In this document: positions 23,256-34,916 of the stretch, one piece after another
Layout: each line of letters starts with the position of its first letter
How positions within the stretch are numbered: position 1 is the stretch's first letter
Made by a program: the position numbers and the translations under genes
Notes under the pieces: model-generated
Told to the model about the DNA's origin: nothing
Seen by the model: the letters and a program-made list of their open reading frames with translations, nothing else
Database searches by the model: none
Assembly: GCA_963556695.1 (NCBI GenBank)
Contig: CAUWAG010000007.1
Location: 2,108,001-2,172,000, forward strand
Direction: 5' to 3'
Origin: Anthostomella pinea
Lineage: Eukaryota > Ascomycota > Sordariomycetes > Xylariales > Xylariaceae
Length of the DNA: 64,000 bases

Positions 23256-24114
23256 AAAAACCCCTGAAATTGCCGATGTTAATAAGTATAATGCCGTAAT
23301 TAACGGTTTTTATATAAGTTGATATTAAAAATAGTTCTTGAAATTGTTTATTTTTAAGCTTTAATTTATAAGTAGTGTTATTAATTCTTATCGTTATTTA
23401 TAATCGTTCTAATAATGATTTAATTAAATATGTCATTATTAATTAATGAATTTAAATAATAACGACGTTGAGTTTATTATTATTAATATAAATTTTAACA
23501 CGCAAGTTGTTAAAGCTGTTAAAAAGACTTATTATAAGCGTTTAAAAAAGCCGTTAAAAATATTACAAGCGCGTATACTTTCAAGTAAACGGAGTGGAAA
23601 GAGTTTCATATTTAAACTTTGGATACAATCTTTAATTTCAATTTTTTATGAAACTTTAATTAATAAAGAAAACCGGTTTTAAAAATTTCAAAAATAAAAG
23701 CAAGTAATTTTTATTTATATAAAAAGTTTTTAAATAAAAGGTTAAAACTGTGTAGCCTTTTATTATTAGTAAAAACAAAAAAGCGGCTACTATAATAAAC
23801 GTAATAGTTTTTACGGCAAAAATCGAAAAGATTTTACCTTTGCTAATAGGGAAAATAAAGAAAATATTATTAGAATATAATATAACTTATTTCGAGTATA
23901 AACAAAAATTGTATAAGAATTATAAAAAGAATGAAAGGCTTAAAACCTTGATAATTTATTACGGTTTAAAAGCGTAGCTTCTAAGTTGTTATATTAAAGC
24001 ATATTTTGTAATACTTAAGATTTAAAGCGCGCCGAGCTTATATATTACAGTATTAATATTTTTAAAAACGTATATACGTTAAGTTAAATGGTTCATTATA
24101 TAAGGTATATGTAG
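23256..24114. repeat. AT-rich block, RIP-type transposon relic
   Basis: Composition changes sharply to TA/TTAA-rich sequence. A plus-strand frame at 23446-23682 retains a weak helix-turn-helix-like shape (YYKRLKKPLKILQARILSSKR), which may be a heavily mutated pogo/Fot1-type transposase start. No intact coding remains. The composition fits C-to-T and G-to-A mutation of repeats by RIP. Confidence 0.6.
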
Positions 24115-24326
24115 TGTCACGGCGAGCATACTGGTGAGATGGGACATGGCCTGCAGCAAACAACTATTACTCTATTAACGAGAATATCAAGACTAGAGAG
24201 GAAAGAAAGAGAGAGAGAGATAGGTACAGTGGGAGGTTGCCCCTTTAAGGGGATCCTCTGGTCAGATCCTTCCCCTATTGGGAAGTATCGGCTTGTCATG
24301 TGGGAAGGTCTGTGCAGGCCGTCACA
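24115..24326 (-). mobile_element. Solo LTR-like repeat, family F1 copy 1
   Basis: A 212-bp unit with inverted ends (TGTCACGGCGAGC and, on the other strand, TGTGACGGCCTGC). It occurs three times: here, and in the opposite orientation at 33214-33426 and 48125-48336. It starts TG and ends CA, and contains a GA-rich run and a paired CCCCTTTAAGGGG palindrome. No target duplication is visible around any copy. A solo LTR is most likely; a small TIR element is the alternative. Confidence 0.7.
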
Positions 24327-24429
24327 AGGCTAGCTATGGCATTTCTAAACGTTTAAAAAGTGAAACCTTATTGCTAGTTTCCTTATTGGATTTATTATAA
24401 CTTTATAAAGTTAAGTGAAAGACTGTTAT

Positions 24430-24632
24430 TGTTGGAACAGACTTGAACAATCAATCATAATACTCGAGTATGGGGTCAAGGTCATGATGTTGCTGATGGT
24501 TGGATTGGGAGGTCTAGCTGGACCTGAAGGTCTGGCTAAGTAACCTCGCAATCCGGTATCTATCTCTTATCTAATCATACATGTGGGTCTTGGTATAGAT
24601 GGTTTGCAGGCTGGAATTGCATAGATCCAACA
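24430..24632 (-). mobile_element. Solo LTR, copia-like family F2 copy 1
   Basis: A 203-bp unit with ends TGTTGGAAC...GATCCAACA, typical of Ty1/copia LTRs, flanked by a perfect 5-bp duplication GTTAT (24425-24429 and 24633-24637). Other copies lie at 39904-40107 and 59109-59312 in the opposite orientation. No internal retrotransposon sequence adjoins it, so this is a solo LTR. Confidence 0.85.
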
Positions 24633-24651
24633 GTTATAAAGTTAAGTAAAG

Positions 24652-25114
24652 TGTGACGAGCCGTCTAACCTATAAGGCTGAAGGGTTCTATAGGGTTTAT
24701 GTTCTGAGGTAAGTCAACACAAAAGACAATAGAGGCTTCTGTCAACTAGGCTACATTCAGATGCTGGGGTTTGGTCTGAACTGGGTTTACTGCGTAGTCG
24801 AGTCGTCAGGAGATTTCTCCTATCTTAGGGTTGGCTTAGATGCTTAGATTGATCACTGAGATAGAGACTGACTATCTATCTAATTGGGAAATGTCTGTCC
24901 TTATATACCCAATCTCTCCCTCACTGATGGAGTAGGATCACCTTGTCCCAGAGTGATGCTCACTGGCTCACTCCGTGATCCAGTGATCCGTCACGTGACC
25001 TTTGTTATGTAATCCGTAATACCTATTGTTCTGTTCTTGGCTTCTGATTCCATTGGTTCTTGGTGTACTCCCTTTAGCCCTCTGACAGGCTATGGTATTT
25101 GTTGGTTCGTAACA
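24652..25114 (+). mobile_element. Solo LTR, family F3 copy 1
   Basis: A 463-bp unit from TGTGACGAGCCGTC to GGTTCGTAACA. A second full-length copy of the same size lies inverted at 57647-58109, and a 3' fragment at 58557-58654. Flanks are TAAAG and TAAAT, one mismatch from a 5-bp duplication. It contains a probable TATA-like TTATATACCC near 24900. It is not AT-rich, although AT-rich DNA lies on its distal side. Confidence 0.8.
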
Positions 25115-25865
25115 TAAATAGCCGTACTTTTAATTTATTCAAGGCTATTAAATTTTTATTTTTTTTAAATTGTACAACTTTTCACTTTTAGAATTATATA
25201 GTAAAAATAACTTCAATATGTTCTACGTTTAAACTTGAACGTCAATATTTTCATAACATTTAATATAACTTTATAAAAATTAAATACGGCCGAGTATTAT
25301 TTAATTATTAAAGATTAATTATTAACTATTTAACCTAAAAAGGCCGTTACAATTTATACTTAATATAAAGGCTTTATTTTTTAACCAAATGAAGAGTTTT
25401 GAAGTTTAATATAAATGATTTGAGTAATTTGAATAATTTGAATAATTTAAATAGCGGGAATTTTTTAAAACGAGGCGTTATAAGAAAGTAAGAGCTTGGT
25501 TTAATTAAATAGCTTTTTACATTTTATAAAAATATTATACCGTTATTCTTATAAGGCATTTAACCGTTATAAGTGCGTTGATTAATAAATTTAAAAAGCC
25601 TTAGATTTCTTAAATATTTTTAATGTGCATTGAAATTTACTGGCTAGGAAGTTGTTATGTTAACTTGCTCTTTATGTATATATATGTTTATTTGAATATT
25701 TATTTATATTTCATTTTTACTTATCGTTGAAATTTATAAATAGTCATAATTGCAAGCGCTTATCGTAATTAATTAATCAAGTGTTATTATAAAGCGTTGT
25801 AAACTTATTAACTGCGTAGTTCAAGGATGTACTGTTTTAATAGCTGACGAAAATAGCGGGGTTAG
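25115..25865. repeat. AT-rich block, RIP-type relic
   Basis: TA-rich DNA without open frames of significance, directly continuing the block broken by the LTRs at 24115-25114. No recognisable protein remains. Confidence 0.6.
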
Positions 25866-26766
25866 CAGCTGATCAGCCACTTAATTCCGTCGCTAGTATC
25901 GTTTTGATAAGGCTCATCAGTGACCACACTATAGGTTGGATTCTTTCGTTATTCATTGGATTTGGTGCTGTTCCTGCGCTAGCCAGAGAGAGCCCTAGAA
26001 GACGGTCCCTTAAGGCGTCTTTGAACTGAGTGAAGTGGTCCAGTCCCGGAGCAGAGAGAAGCCTCTCCGAGGAACCAGCCGTCTCGGTCGTTTGCTGTTT
26101 GCTGGTAAGGCCTCGTGGACTGACATCCCCTCTCACGGTACGGAACCGCCTTCGGCGGCACCAAAGAAGGCTGGTACACCAACACAGCCGCACAAACACA
26201 GTACAAAGCCTACATCGAAGCCGTGGTGTTGCTGGAGGCTAGATGTACTCATCTGGGTGTGATGGCCACCACCAGACTAAAGGGTCGGGGGGTCCCCCTT
26301 TTGGTTACTTACCTAGTCTAAAATCGACATTAGGCCCAGACGAGGTGCTATTCTTTAATTGTCCGGAGAAATTGACTGTACACGTTGCAGATATTCGGCG
26401 AAGGCGAGAGTAGTGAGATCCTGTGCGGACCGCGCTTCGACGGACTTGCAAAGGGGTAGAAAGAGGCAGACTGCTATTCGCTATACTCGAACTACCTACC
26501 TAGGCGAATGAGATATGTCTCGCTACCATTATCTAAAACAAACGCTGCTGGAACTCATGCTGCCGTTGTCTAGGCATGCGCTGCTCTCCAAATGCTTCTA
26601 TAACCCAGACAATAAACAGCAGAAACGCAACGTGAAAAGCTAACAATGACTCGGACTCTATTTCCTTGTCGAAGTCTGGGTCCCACCCGATCAGTCTCTC
26701 CAACCAAGGCAAGCGCGTTAGTACAGGGCAGACCACCTTGCCTCTTCCCGAGAGTGACCTCTAGCA
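25866..26766. other. Spacer, no gene recognised
   Basis: GC content returns to normal. Two or three overlapping frames around 25873-26262 on both strands lack recognisable domains. Nothing is assigned. Confidence 0.4.
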
Positions 26767-28427
26767 CTACTGAAATCTCGTAGCCAGCAGCTCTGGCTTC
26801 CTGTCCTTCAGATCAAGCAGCATCTCACCAAACAGCCCGTTCGCCCACGAGAACCACTGGCGCGTCCAGTCGGACTGGTTGAAGGTGTTGATCGACTCGT
26901 GGATCAGCCCGAGCCCGTCCGTCGACGAGACAAGCGTCTGCAAGCCTTCGACGATCTCGCTGTCGTCGTCTGAAGTGAGCAGTGCCGTGATGATGGACAT
27001 TGGCCAGGCCCTGCCGGGGCCAGCATGTGGACCACCAGTTCTGTATTCACACGTCAGTCAAACACTTGCGGCATGTCACTACCCTTGGAAGGACTTGGGG
27101 AGACTGACCCATTAATCACCGGGCCGTGCATGTAGTACGGGTTCCATGTCGAGAGCACGAACTTCCGCGTGTTCTGGTACGTCTCATCGCTCGCATTCAG
27201 GAAGTCCAGGATGGGCGCGCTCAGCAGGCTCGGCACATTGGCATCGTCCATAAGGTTACTGGACCCGAAGCCGTCGATTTCATAGGCGTAGATCTGGCCG
27301 AACTCCGCATGCATGACCTTGCCGTACGTGTCAATCCCCTTCCGCACGCTGGTCGAGAAGAGGCTCATCTTCTGCGCGACGTCGGCATCGACCGTCTTCA
27401 TGATCTCCGCACACCGGCCGAGGTAGCTCGAAAACTGCATGTTGGCGGGTATGAAGAGCTGGTAGATGGTGGCGTCGTCCGAGGGCCGGAAAGCGCTGCG
27501 TACGAGGCCTGTGCCGGCCCGGACGGGGTTGCCGATACCCTTGTTGGCGAGCGTCTCAGTAGCAGCGGTACTTTCGCGCTGGAAGGTGTACGGGGACGTG
27601 TTGACGGAGCCGTCGGCGGCGTACGTGCCGACGAGGAGGCCTTGGGTCATGTTCAGGATCGTCCGCACGGCGCTGGCCCACTGGAACTTGCCGAAGAAGG
27701 CGGCATCCAGCGTCATGTCGTAGTAGTCCCACGACAGCTGCAGGAAGGCCGAGATGGAGTCTAGCTCGTACTTGCACTCGAAGACGAAGTCTGGGTCGAA
27801 CGGCGGCGTCACCTGGTCCGTCTCCGCGTAGCCGTTGCTCTCTGGCGGCAGGCCCGACTCGGTTGGCGCTTGGAATGCGTTGCAGTATGGGTTCTTGAGA
27901 ATGTAGCGCGCTTGGAGGTTGATGACGCCGCGGAACAGGGACGCCAACGACTCGCTGGACTCGTTGGCCATCAGGAGTGATTTGTAGCTGCGCATCTGGT
28001 TCGCGCTGTCGCGCAGCCACATGGCAACAATGTCTCCCGTCGTGACGAAGGTGAGCTGTGAATGGTCAGCCACTGTATGTCTTAATGAAACAGAAGAGTC
28101 TGGCTTTCGTACTTCTTCCTCTGAGTTATTGCTGGCAAATCCCTTCCATGTGACTGTGGTGTCCAGTGTGTTTGGAAAGGCATTTTCGAAGAGCCGGAAA
28201 AGGTCTGGATCCTTGACCACAGTTTTCATGTCCTGAATGGTGGCTTCGACCTCCGTAAGGTTGAATTTCCGGCATGCTGCAATCGGTCTCTGGTATGACA
28301 GCTGGTACATCCCCTTTGAGAGAGGCTCATGCTTCGTAGTCGAGTAAGTAGTATAATCCGGACACTGCGCCAGGACCACGTCCACGGCGATGGCGACAGA
28401 AGTCAGCAATATCGATGAAAGATGCAT
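26767..28427 (-). CDS. Secreted GH125-type alpha-mannosidase (Mug157/DUF1237)
   Basis: Three exons, 28427-28113, 28055-27109 and 27040-26767, with 57- and 68-bp introns, giving 511 residues. The family is metal-independent exo-alpha-1,6-mannosidase (GH125; S. pombe Mug157). A signal peptide [20 protein letters not shown] precedes the mature CPDYTTYS. Removing intron 1 restores [28 protein letters not shown], the family hallmark with a catalytic aspartate region. Later blocks are [53 protein letters not shown] and [11 protein letters not shown]. Intron 2 removal gives [16 protein letters not shown], with a conserved continuation GLIHESIN and [10 protein letters not shown]. The ATG at 28427 is used because the frame upstream offers only GTG. 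Expected to act in the secretory route or outside the cell on mannosides. Confidence 0.92.
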
Positions 28428-29379
28428 CTTGACGATATTCTCCAAACACACCCAGGGTCTGAGGAATGTAGACGACGGAGAGACGAGCCAACGATAGTAT
28501 TGCTTTCCAATAACGAGAGATGGTGTAACAACAGCTCAGTTTCCGAAGCATACTAAGCGTATACCTTATGGAGCAAGTGTTGAAAGTAAACAATGGTAAG
28601 GTAGTGAAGAGAGGGGTGTCGAAGAGACAAGCTCTGTCGTCAAGTTTGAGTACTGGACCAGCTCACGAACCTGTCAATCGCCTCCACCCCAAGGGCGCCC
28701 TTGCCTCGCGGGCAGGTTGCTCTGCAGGTGATCTTGAGCATATGACGTGAATCTTGGGGTTTTCCGGGAAGGAACGATGAATAGAGCCGAGATGGGCTGA
28801 CGAGATTGCGGGGAAGTCGAGGCAGAGCTGGGCAACTGGGGTAGCGAGCAATACACCGCTGCCCACCTGCACGTTGTGCAGCTCGAAATGCAGCCTTGGA
28901 GCTTCCTAAAAGGCTTTTAGGTTTGGCGTTCCCCGCTCTTGAGGCGGCTCATGATCACCTGCATTCAGGGCAGTCGGGGAAGACATAGAGTCGTGGTGGG
29001 TGAGACGACGAGGAGAACGACGGCACCCCTTGTCACCCGACTCACCCATTAATACTTCTACCCTTTTTAACCCAGTCCCTGCCCTGATGGTAAGAATACA
29101 GTAGTTATAGCGCAATCGCACACGTGACTACGGTAGCTGCGCGCACTAGGCATAATGACTATCGCGCACCATTCTTACTTGTACTAAACTGAGGTAGTTT
29201 ATATGACCGTGGAACTGGGTGAATGGCGTTTGGAGTCTTGACCTTTTTCTTCTTTTCTATTCCCCTAGGTACTTCAGCATCAGTACTGCGTTTAAACGGT
29301 CCCATGTACAGGCCACTTACATACGCTCCAACACTTCTCGGCTCTCTAGGTTACCTTCCTTGTTTACCAATACCCAAAC
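28428..29379. other. Divergent intergenic region
   Basis: Promoter DNA between the mannosidase and the gluconolactonase-type pseudogene. No supported ORF. Confidence 0.5.
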
Positions 29380-30616
29380 ATGCCTCAACGAGCAACGATG
29401 CTCATGCTTCTCACAACCACGCTCACCGCTGCACAGTCCAACCTAACAGCCCAAGTACCGGCTCAGGACACCTACCAACTTCCCCGATCGTTCAACAGCA
29501 GCTTCGACAACCATACCAGTGCTGCATCACAAGCCATCGCTGCAGCCCGCAATGCGAGTTTCGTTTCGTACGACGAAGACTTCCTCCGCATCGTTGGCGA
29601 CGATTCCAAAGTGAGGCTTCTAGCAACGAGCAGCAACGAGAAAGTTTCTTTCGCCTTTGAAGGCGGCATCTGGGTGCCAGAGACGAATCAAGTCTGGTTT
29701 ACTGCCTACCTTGACCCGACTCCAGGATACCTGTCGATCCTCGATCTGAACGGTTCGTCGGTTTTTCGACCGAACATTACACCTGCTGGGATCCTACCAA
29801 ACCCCAATGGTGGCTATTACTTTTGACGAAAAAGTCTATGTGACCACCTTTGGTGACCCCGATACCACCCCGGCGATCGTGGCTATCAACCCGCATACCT
29901 ACCATGCCGAGGAAGTGGTCAACTCATACTTCGGACTTCCGCTGAACGGACCGGACGATGTGACCGTCGCAGTGTCCCGTGCTACGGGCGAGCAATGCGT
30001 ATTCTTCACCGACTTCTTCCTCAACGAAGAAGGTCTCGGTGTGGCCACCTACCCTGGCCCCTCCAAGCTGCCGTACTTCGTGTGGCGGTACACGTCCCAC
30101 GACTAGAATCTCAGGCCCGTGATTGGCACTCTGGAGATCCAGGATCCGAATGGCCTCGCCGTCGACAAGGCGAACTCTCTGCTGTACGTCACAGACGGCC
30201 CGCATTCAGCTGTCTTCCAGAGCGGACCGAATCACACTCTACCGAGCTTTGCTGGCATCTATCAGTACGACCTCGGCGGTGCGGACGGGTGCACGCCGCT
30301 CAACAAGCGACTGTTCGCCTTCGCGCGGCAGGGCTTCGCAAACGGCATCAAGGTGGATGATGCCGGGAGAGTGTGGACTGCAGAGTACGAAGGCGTAGTG
30401 GTGCGTAACGGCACGAGCGGGAAGGTGTTGGGTGTATTCAACGCCGTGGACATCATCATGGCGAATAGCGAGAATCCGGTGAACGTGAGGGATGTGGCTC
30501 CTTTGGCCAACTTTGCACTCGTGGGAGACGAGTTGGTAATACTGGCGTTCGACCGGATATTTGGCGTGAAGCTGGCGGAGATGGTGATTGATCCAGAGAG
30601 ATATAACATTCGCTAG
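29380..30616 (+). pseudogene. SMP-30/gluconolactonase-type protein, broken
   Basis: The family is beta-propeller lactonases/lactonohydrolases, often secreted in fungi. A signal peptide-like start (MPQRATMLMLLTTTLTAAQ) is followed by FVSYDEDF, FAFEGGIWVPETNQVWFTAY, LNGPDDVTV, FTDFFLNEEG, DPNGLAVDKANSLLYVTDG, and FANGIKVDDAGRVWTAEYEGV, spread through about 410 codons, a normal length. Two lesions break it. A one-base shift occurs at the T4 run about 29820-29823, where the first frame stops at 29826 and the protein continues one frame over. An in-frame TAG lies at 30104-30106, after which the same frame stays open to the true stop. No intron covers either. The body is otherwise well preserved, so inactivation is recent or, less likely, due to sequence errors. 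Confidence 0.8.
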
Positions 30617-31120
30617 ACGTCTCTAGCCTCATGCTTTTAGCACTCCGAGTATGCCAACAAACTCAAACTCTTCTGGATCCCAGCCACTGGATCCAGCCAC
30701 CAGTACATTATCGGATCTCCTGTTATCCAGGGCGTTCTACGATAAGGTTACATGGGATGGCTGCCCCAGGTGACAAGTACCAACCCACTGTAATTTAGGT
30801 ATTTAGATACGTCTCGGATGGGATCTCTTCCCATCCGAACTTAACTAAGCACCAACCAGAATACATATCATCCCAGCCAAGACTTGTGATAGATCTCTGT
30901 TCTGGTTCCGCTACCACAAAGGCACACTCTCATCTTTTGCAGTAACTTTAAATAAAATTGGGCGCGCTCCCTAAATTTTTTTTTGGCGCGATTGACCAAT
31001 CACAACGCACACATCCAGCCGCTGCAGCCAATCACATCAACACTACCGGGCTCCATTACCACCATTACCACTATTACCACCGCAGCATTACCACTACGGT
31101 GCATATAAGGACACATTTAT
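30617..31120. other. Spacer
   Basis: No gene. Ends in simple ATTACCACC-type repeats near 31053-31097. Confidence 0.5.
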
Positions 31121-31295
31121 TGTTGGATTAAAGGTACGCCTAGAAGGCACCTTTACAGGTAGACAACGGAACCTAGTTGTTCCGTCCCAATCCAGCCTCT
31201 TCTAGCACAAAACGGCCACGGTTGCACAAGGTCACTCTAAACAGAGAAAGAACACACACACACACTTCACTCTGACAATTGGCTCAAATCTGACA
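31121..31295 (+). mobile_element. Solo LTR, family F4 copy 1
   Basis: A 175-bp unit from TGTTGGATTAAAGG to CAAATCTGACA with a perfect 5-bp duplication TTTAT on both sides (31116-31120, 31296-31300). A homologous 173-bp copy is at 55788-55960 with its own duplication. No internal element adjoins. Confidence 0.85.
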
Positions 31296-32345
31296 TTTAT
31301 AGATGTGCGGCTCGCACCGCCCCTTGCACCCCCGGCTAACCTTAACTAATAACCCTAACCTTAACCACGTCGATTATCAGGCGACTCTATATTAAATCCT
31401 TTTAATTTAATACAAAATCTATATAAATTAAAGTACTTAAGATATAATAAGCAGTATACGTTTAATTAAATAACGAGATAACTTTCAAATCGTGTTTAAC
31501 GCTTGATTTATATAAAGTTCTAACATATTTTATTAATTGCTTAACTTTATATATAAATATAATATATAATATAATGTTGAACTAATATCGGTATATTATT
31601 ATATTAATATTAAAATATTAAAATAAAGCTTTGATTTTTATTATATGTAAGCAGTCGGGTGGCTCACAGGTGTGCTGTAGCACGCTTCTAGGGGTGACAA
31701 GGCTGACAAGGCTGACAGCAGCACTGAAAGGAAGGAACAGCCTGGAAGCGGGCTTTGAGCCTTAGTGTATCTGGGACAAGGGATCTTTACCCTCCGGATC
31801 AAAGGCTGGGCATTGCTTTGAAGTTGGTATGTGTATTTAGTACCTGAACAGGTCCCAAGACCCAAGGGTAGATCCGCACCCAGAATGTAAGCAACATGAT
31901 GACCTGAACCACTGAACCGATCTTTTCCATATTATATATATAATTTATTACTCTTTAAAACGAGAATTTGCTGCTGGTCCCGCCGGATTTGTTGGATGGC
32001 GTCGCCATTTTTTACCGCTTCAGCAGTGATTGTTGGAGTCAGAATGTGTGTACCAGTCAAATCATATATACTTTACTTGGCTCTCGGCGCGCCCAAACAT
32101 GCCATCTTGTCTTGTGCGTGTTCTTGGCTTGGCACATAGCCATTTCTGGCTCCAGTCCGTCCGTCCCATTTCCTGAACACTTACTCTGGTTCTCTCCCTT
32201 TGCCACACTTACACACCTACTCTGGATCTCAGGACCAGGAACCACCCAGGATGGCAGCATTGACTCATAAATGACTGCGTTGCCATCTTTCTCGCTTCTT
32301 TCAATCTGAACAATAGTCATTCAAAGTGCTTGCCTCCTTGTCATC
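31296..32345. repeat. AT-rich block and spacer
   Basis: 31380-31640 is TA-rich RIP-type DNA. Near 31345-31362 the sequence AATAACCCTAACCTTAACC has three telomere-like units. After about 31640, GC content rises and short overlapping frames appear, none supported. The stretch leads into the DUF3435 relic. Confidence 0.45.
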
Positions 32346-32880
32346 ATGACCACTCCAACTTCACGTACCTACACAGACCAAAATGCGGATTTCCTCAAGC
32401 GCTTCTCCTCATTCAAAAAAAAGAAAAGGTACCAGCCAAAGTCTTTGTCGCTTGAGGAGCACGCTGAGTTCTACAAGCATACAAAGTCTGTAAAGTACGT
32501 CAGACTAAAGCTATTGGAGGGGACAGAGATCAACATTGGCGGGATACTGGGTAAGTGGAAATGGTGTGCCCACAAAACCCCTCACTTTTCGTTTTTAGCT
32601 GATCCGCATTTCAGTTTCTGTGAAGAGCTTTTGAAGACAAAAGAATGGCGGACGGTCATCAAGACGATAGAGGTCTCGATTATTATGGATTTCTGCCTAC
32701 ATATATACAAATCTAACAGAGTAAAGGCTCAAAAATCATTAAAACAGTATTTCCAGCAATTCTAACAGTTATATACTCTAGAAACCGGGAACTACATGGA
32801 CCGTAATGATTGTCGCTTGGTCTACACAGTTAGCAATCATATCAACCCAGAGCATGCTCTTATGACTGACTAGTTGATAG
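32346..32880 (+). pseudogene. DUF3435-type recombinase relic (N-terminal part)
   Basis: The frame from ATG 32346 reads FLKRFSSFKKKKRYQPKSLS, then LEEHAEFYKHTKSVKYVRLK and GTEINIGGILGKW, which fits the N-terminal region of fungal DUF3435 proteins, the family that includes tyrosine-recombinase-like captains of Starship elements. A GTAAGT at 32551 may start a small intron. The frame goes on through RVKAQKSLKQYFQQF, meets TAA at 32763-32765, and continues in the same frame with QLYTLETGNYMDRNDCRLVYT, matching the family order (YFRQFKQLY...YMDRND). Further downstream it decays with more stops. The catalytic C-terminal half is absent, so it is inactive. Family assignment rests on motif memory, not a search. 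Confidence 0.6.
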
Positions 32881-33213
32881 TATATGTATGCCGTTCTTGT
32901 TCCATTGTACCGCCTTCGTCCTCCCAATACCAACAGACCAGTGCTAGGAATGGACACACTACGTTGTATCCTGACTTTTAACGTTGCTTATGACCCCGCC
33001 ATTCAGCCTCTCGAAAGACAGTTTGTCTAACTATCAGACTGCTACTAACTCCTTTGTTACACAGGCGTGCATCCGGCTGAGCTCGTCTGTAACGAGTGAA
33101 AAAAACCCAAAGACGGCACGGCGGAGGAAATCTTCGGTGTTAACAGCGTTTCGTCCATTTGCACTAATTCTCGCCTCATAGACAGCGCTGGGCACGGGGG
33201 AGTTGACGAGAGC
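32881..33213. other. Decayed DNA between relics
   Basis: Short frames only. The continuation of the DUF3435 relic cannot be followed beyond about 32880. Confidence 0.4.
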
Positions 33214-33426
33214 TGTGACGGCTGCACAGACCTTCCTACATGACAAGCGGATACTTCCCAATAGGGGAAGGATCAGACCAGAGGATCCCCTTAAAGGGGC
33301 AACGTCCCACTGTACCTATCTCTCTCTCTCTCTTCCTTTCCTCTCTAGTCTTGATATTCTCGTCAATAGAGTAATAGCTGCTTGCTGCAGGCCATGTCCC
33401 AGCTCCTCAGTATGCTCGCCGTGACA
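33214..33426 (+). mobile_element. Solo LTR-like repeat, family F1 copy 2
   Basis: A 213-bp copy of the repeat at 24115-24326, opposite in orientation to it and the same orientation as the copy at 48125-48336. It lies just downstream of the LINE ORF1 stop at 33522 (minus strand). Confidence 0.7.
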
Positions 33427-33521
33427 CTCACACTTGCCACTATGATGCTGTTCATGGCACGGGTGTTAGGGCTGGGTGTGGTTTTCTCCTGAGAGGGTGC
33501 CGCTAGTACCGGGGCTAGGCT

Positions 33522-34916
33522 TTAAGGAGCTGGTGGGTTCCTTATAGCGTTTACCTCATTGTAGAGCTTTAGACATGCCTTCCTGAGCTTCTTCTTTTCC
33601 TGGTTCGAGGGGTGGACCAACTGGCCTCCTATTTTTTTAGGTCTGGCTGGGCAGTTTGCATATGTTGATATTTTGGGCCCCATGCAGTTAGCACATTAAG
33701 AAGGGAGCATGCATAGAGATATGTGCCTTTTGTCTTCCGGTTTCCCATATCTCTCACAGCGGCTAGGGCGGGCATACCGCCGTGCAGGGTGCCAACCTTG
33801 GCATCCTGGGTTATGTTACAAGGGATTTTTTTTTTTTTGATAAGCCTAGACCTTGAATAGAGGCCAAAGATTCTAAATATTCTTACTTTCTCGGTGAACG
33901 AAACTAGCCATGTGACTTGACCGGACTTGTTAAGACCGTTTTTTGATATGCGTGTATTAACCGGGCGGCGGCCGGTCTGGAATTTGCATTCATCTAAGGT
34001 CATTTCTGATGTGATCTCCATGTCTTCAAGTTCCATGTTGGTAAGTCTAGTTGGATAGTTCGGGAGGGCATAAGTGTGCCATTTGACGGGTAGTTCTGCT
34101 GTAGAGGCTTTTATGAACTGAGTTAGTTTTATCTTTTATGTTAGGATCCTTCCTTGTGTAGTTTTATCCCTTAATTGAAAAGATAAGCCGGTAGGGATTT
34201 TGTGTGCATCTGCCACATCGGGGGCCACGAGGTTTAGCTCCTTGGTGATAGTTTTCCGAAAGGCGTATGTACTGATAATTCTCGACCAGCCGAGCTGGTC
34301 TTTTAGAAGCCTTATGAAGATACGGAGGTCTTCTTTCTACGTCAGCGGTCTGGTCCTGGCGTGTTTCTTAGGGCCGTTTCCAGCTGCCTAGGGCTGGATG
34401 CCATTTGCAGTGACCCTTGCATATGTGGGTCATACGGGGGTTATTTGTGGTCTTTGTTGAGTCTGTGGTGGGGTGCGCTTGGGCACCTCTTTTGCTGCGC
34501 AGGGGTTCTGTTCCTGCTGGCTCCTGTTATTCGCTGTTGGCGAGTACGTTCGTGCAGAGGAACTGGGAAAAGATGGTGGCTATCTATTGGGCGTAAGCCA
34601 GCTGTTCTGGGTCCTTTGCCACGATTGCGATGACTGTGTCAAGGGATCTGGCGACGAGTTCCAGGATATCCGTTTGAATTTTCTCCTTACGGCGTCGTTC
34701 ATTTACTGCTTGGTGCAGGGCTTGTAGGGCCGAGCTTTGTGCCTGGGTAGCATGTATGGAGGCACTGAGACCATCAGGCTTTGTGAAGAGGCTGATAGGG
34801 GTAGAGACTGTTCCGGAGACAGCGTTATTCTTGTCCTTGTTATCCTTCTTAAAAGCACTGTCGGGATTGTTGCCCATCGTGTTAAAGTTCTCCAAGTGTG
34901 GAGCGATCTCAGACAC
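33522..34916 (-). pseudogene. Tad-type LINE ORF1 (gag-like) relic
   Basis: The minus-strand start region encodes MSEIAPHLENFNTMGN and ends its first frame with VARSLDTVIAIVAKDPEQLA. After frame changes it continues with VTWLVSFTEKVRIFRIFGLYS, a stretch typical of fungal LINE ORF1. It then runs into CCHC knuckles read in another frame: CQGWHPARRYARPSRC, CANCMGPKISTYANCPARPK. The ORF1 end is at 33522 (TAA). At least one frameshift (between about 33870 and 33800) and one TAA in the knuckle region break it. ORF2 would be expected next at lower coordinates but is absent; the F1 repeat sits there instead. Confidence 0.65.

Noticed and set aside
27126..27764. 212-codon plus-strand frame
   Set aside because: Antisense to the strongly supported mannosidase exon 2.
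31345..31362. Telomere-like CCCTAACC units
   Set aside because: Only about three imperfect units inside a longer AT block; too few for a telomere or an interstitial array.
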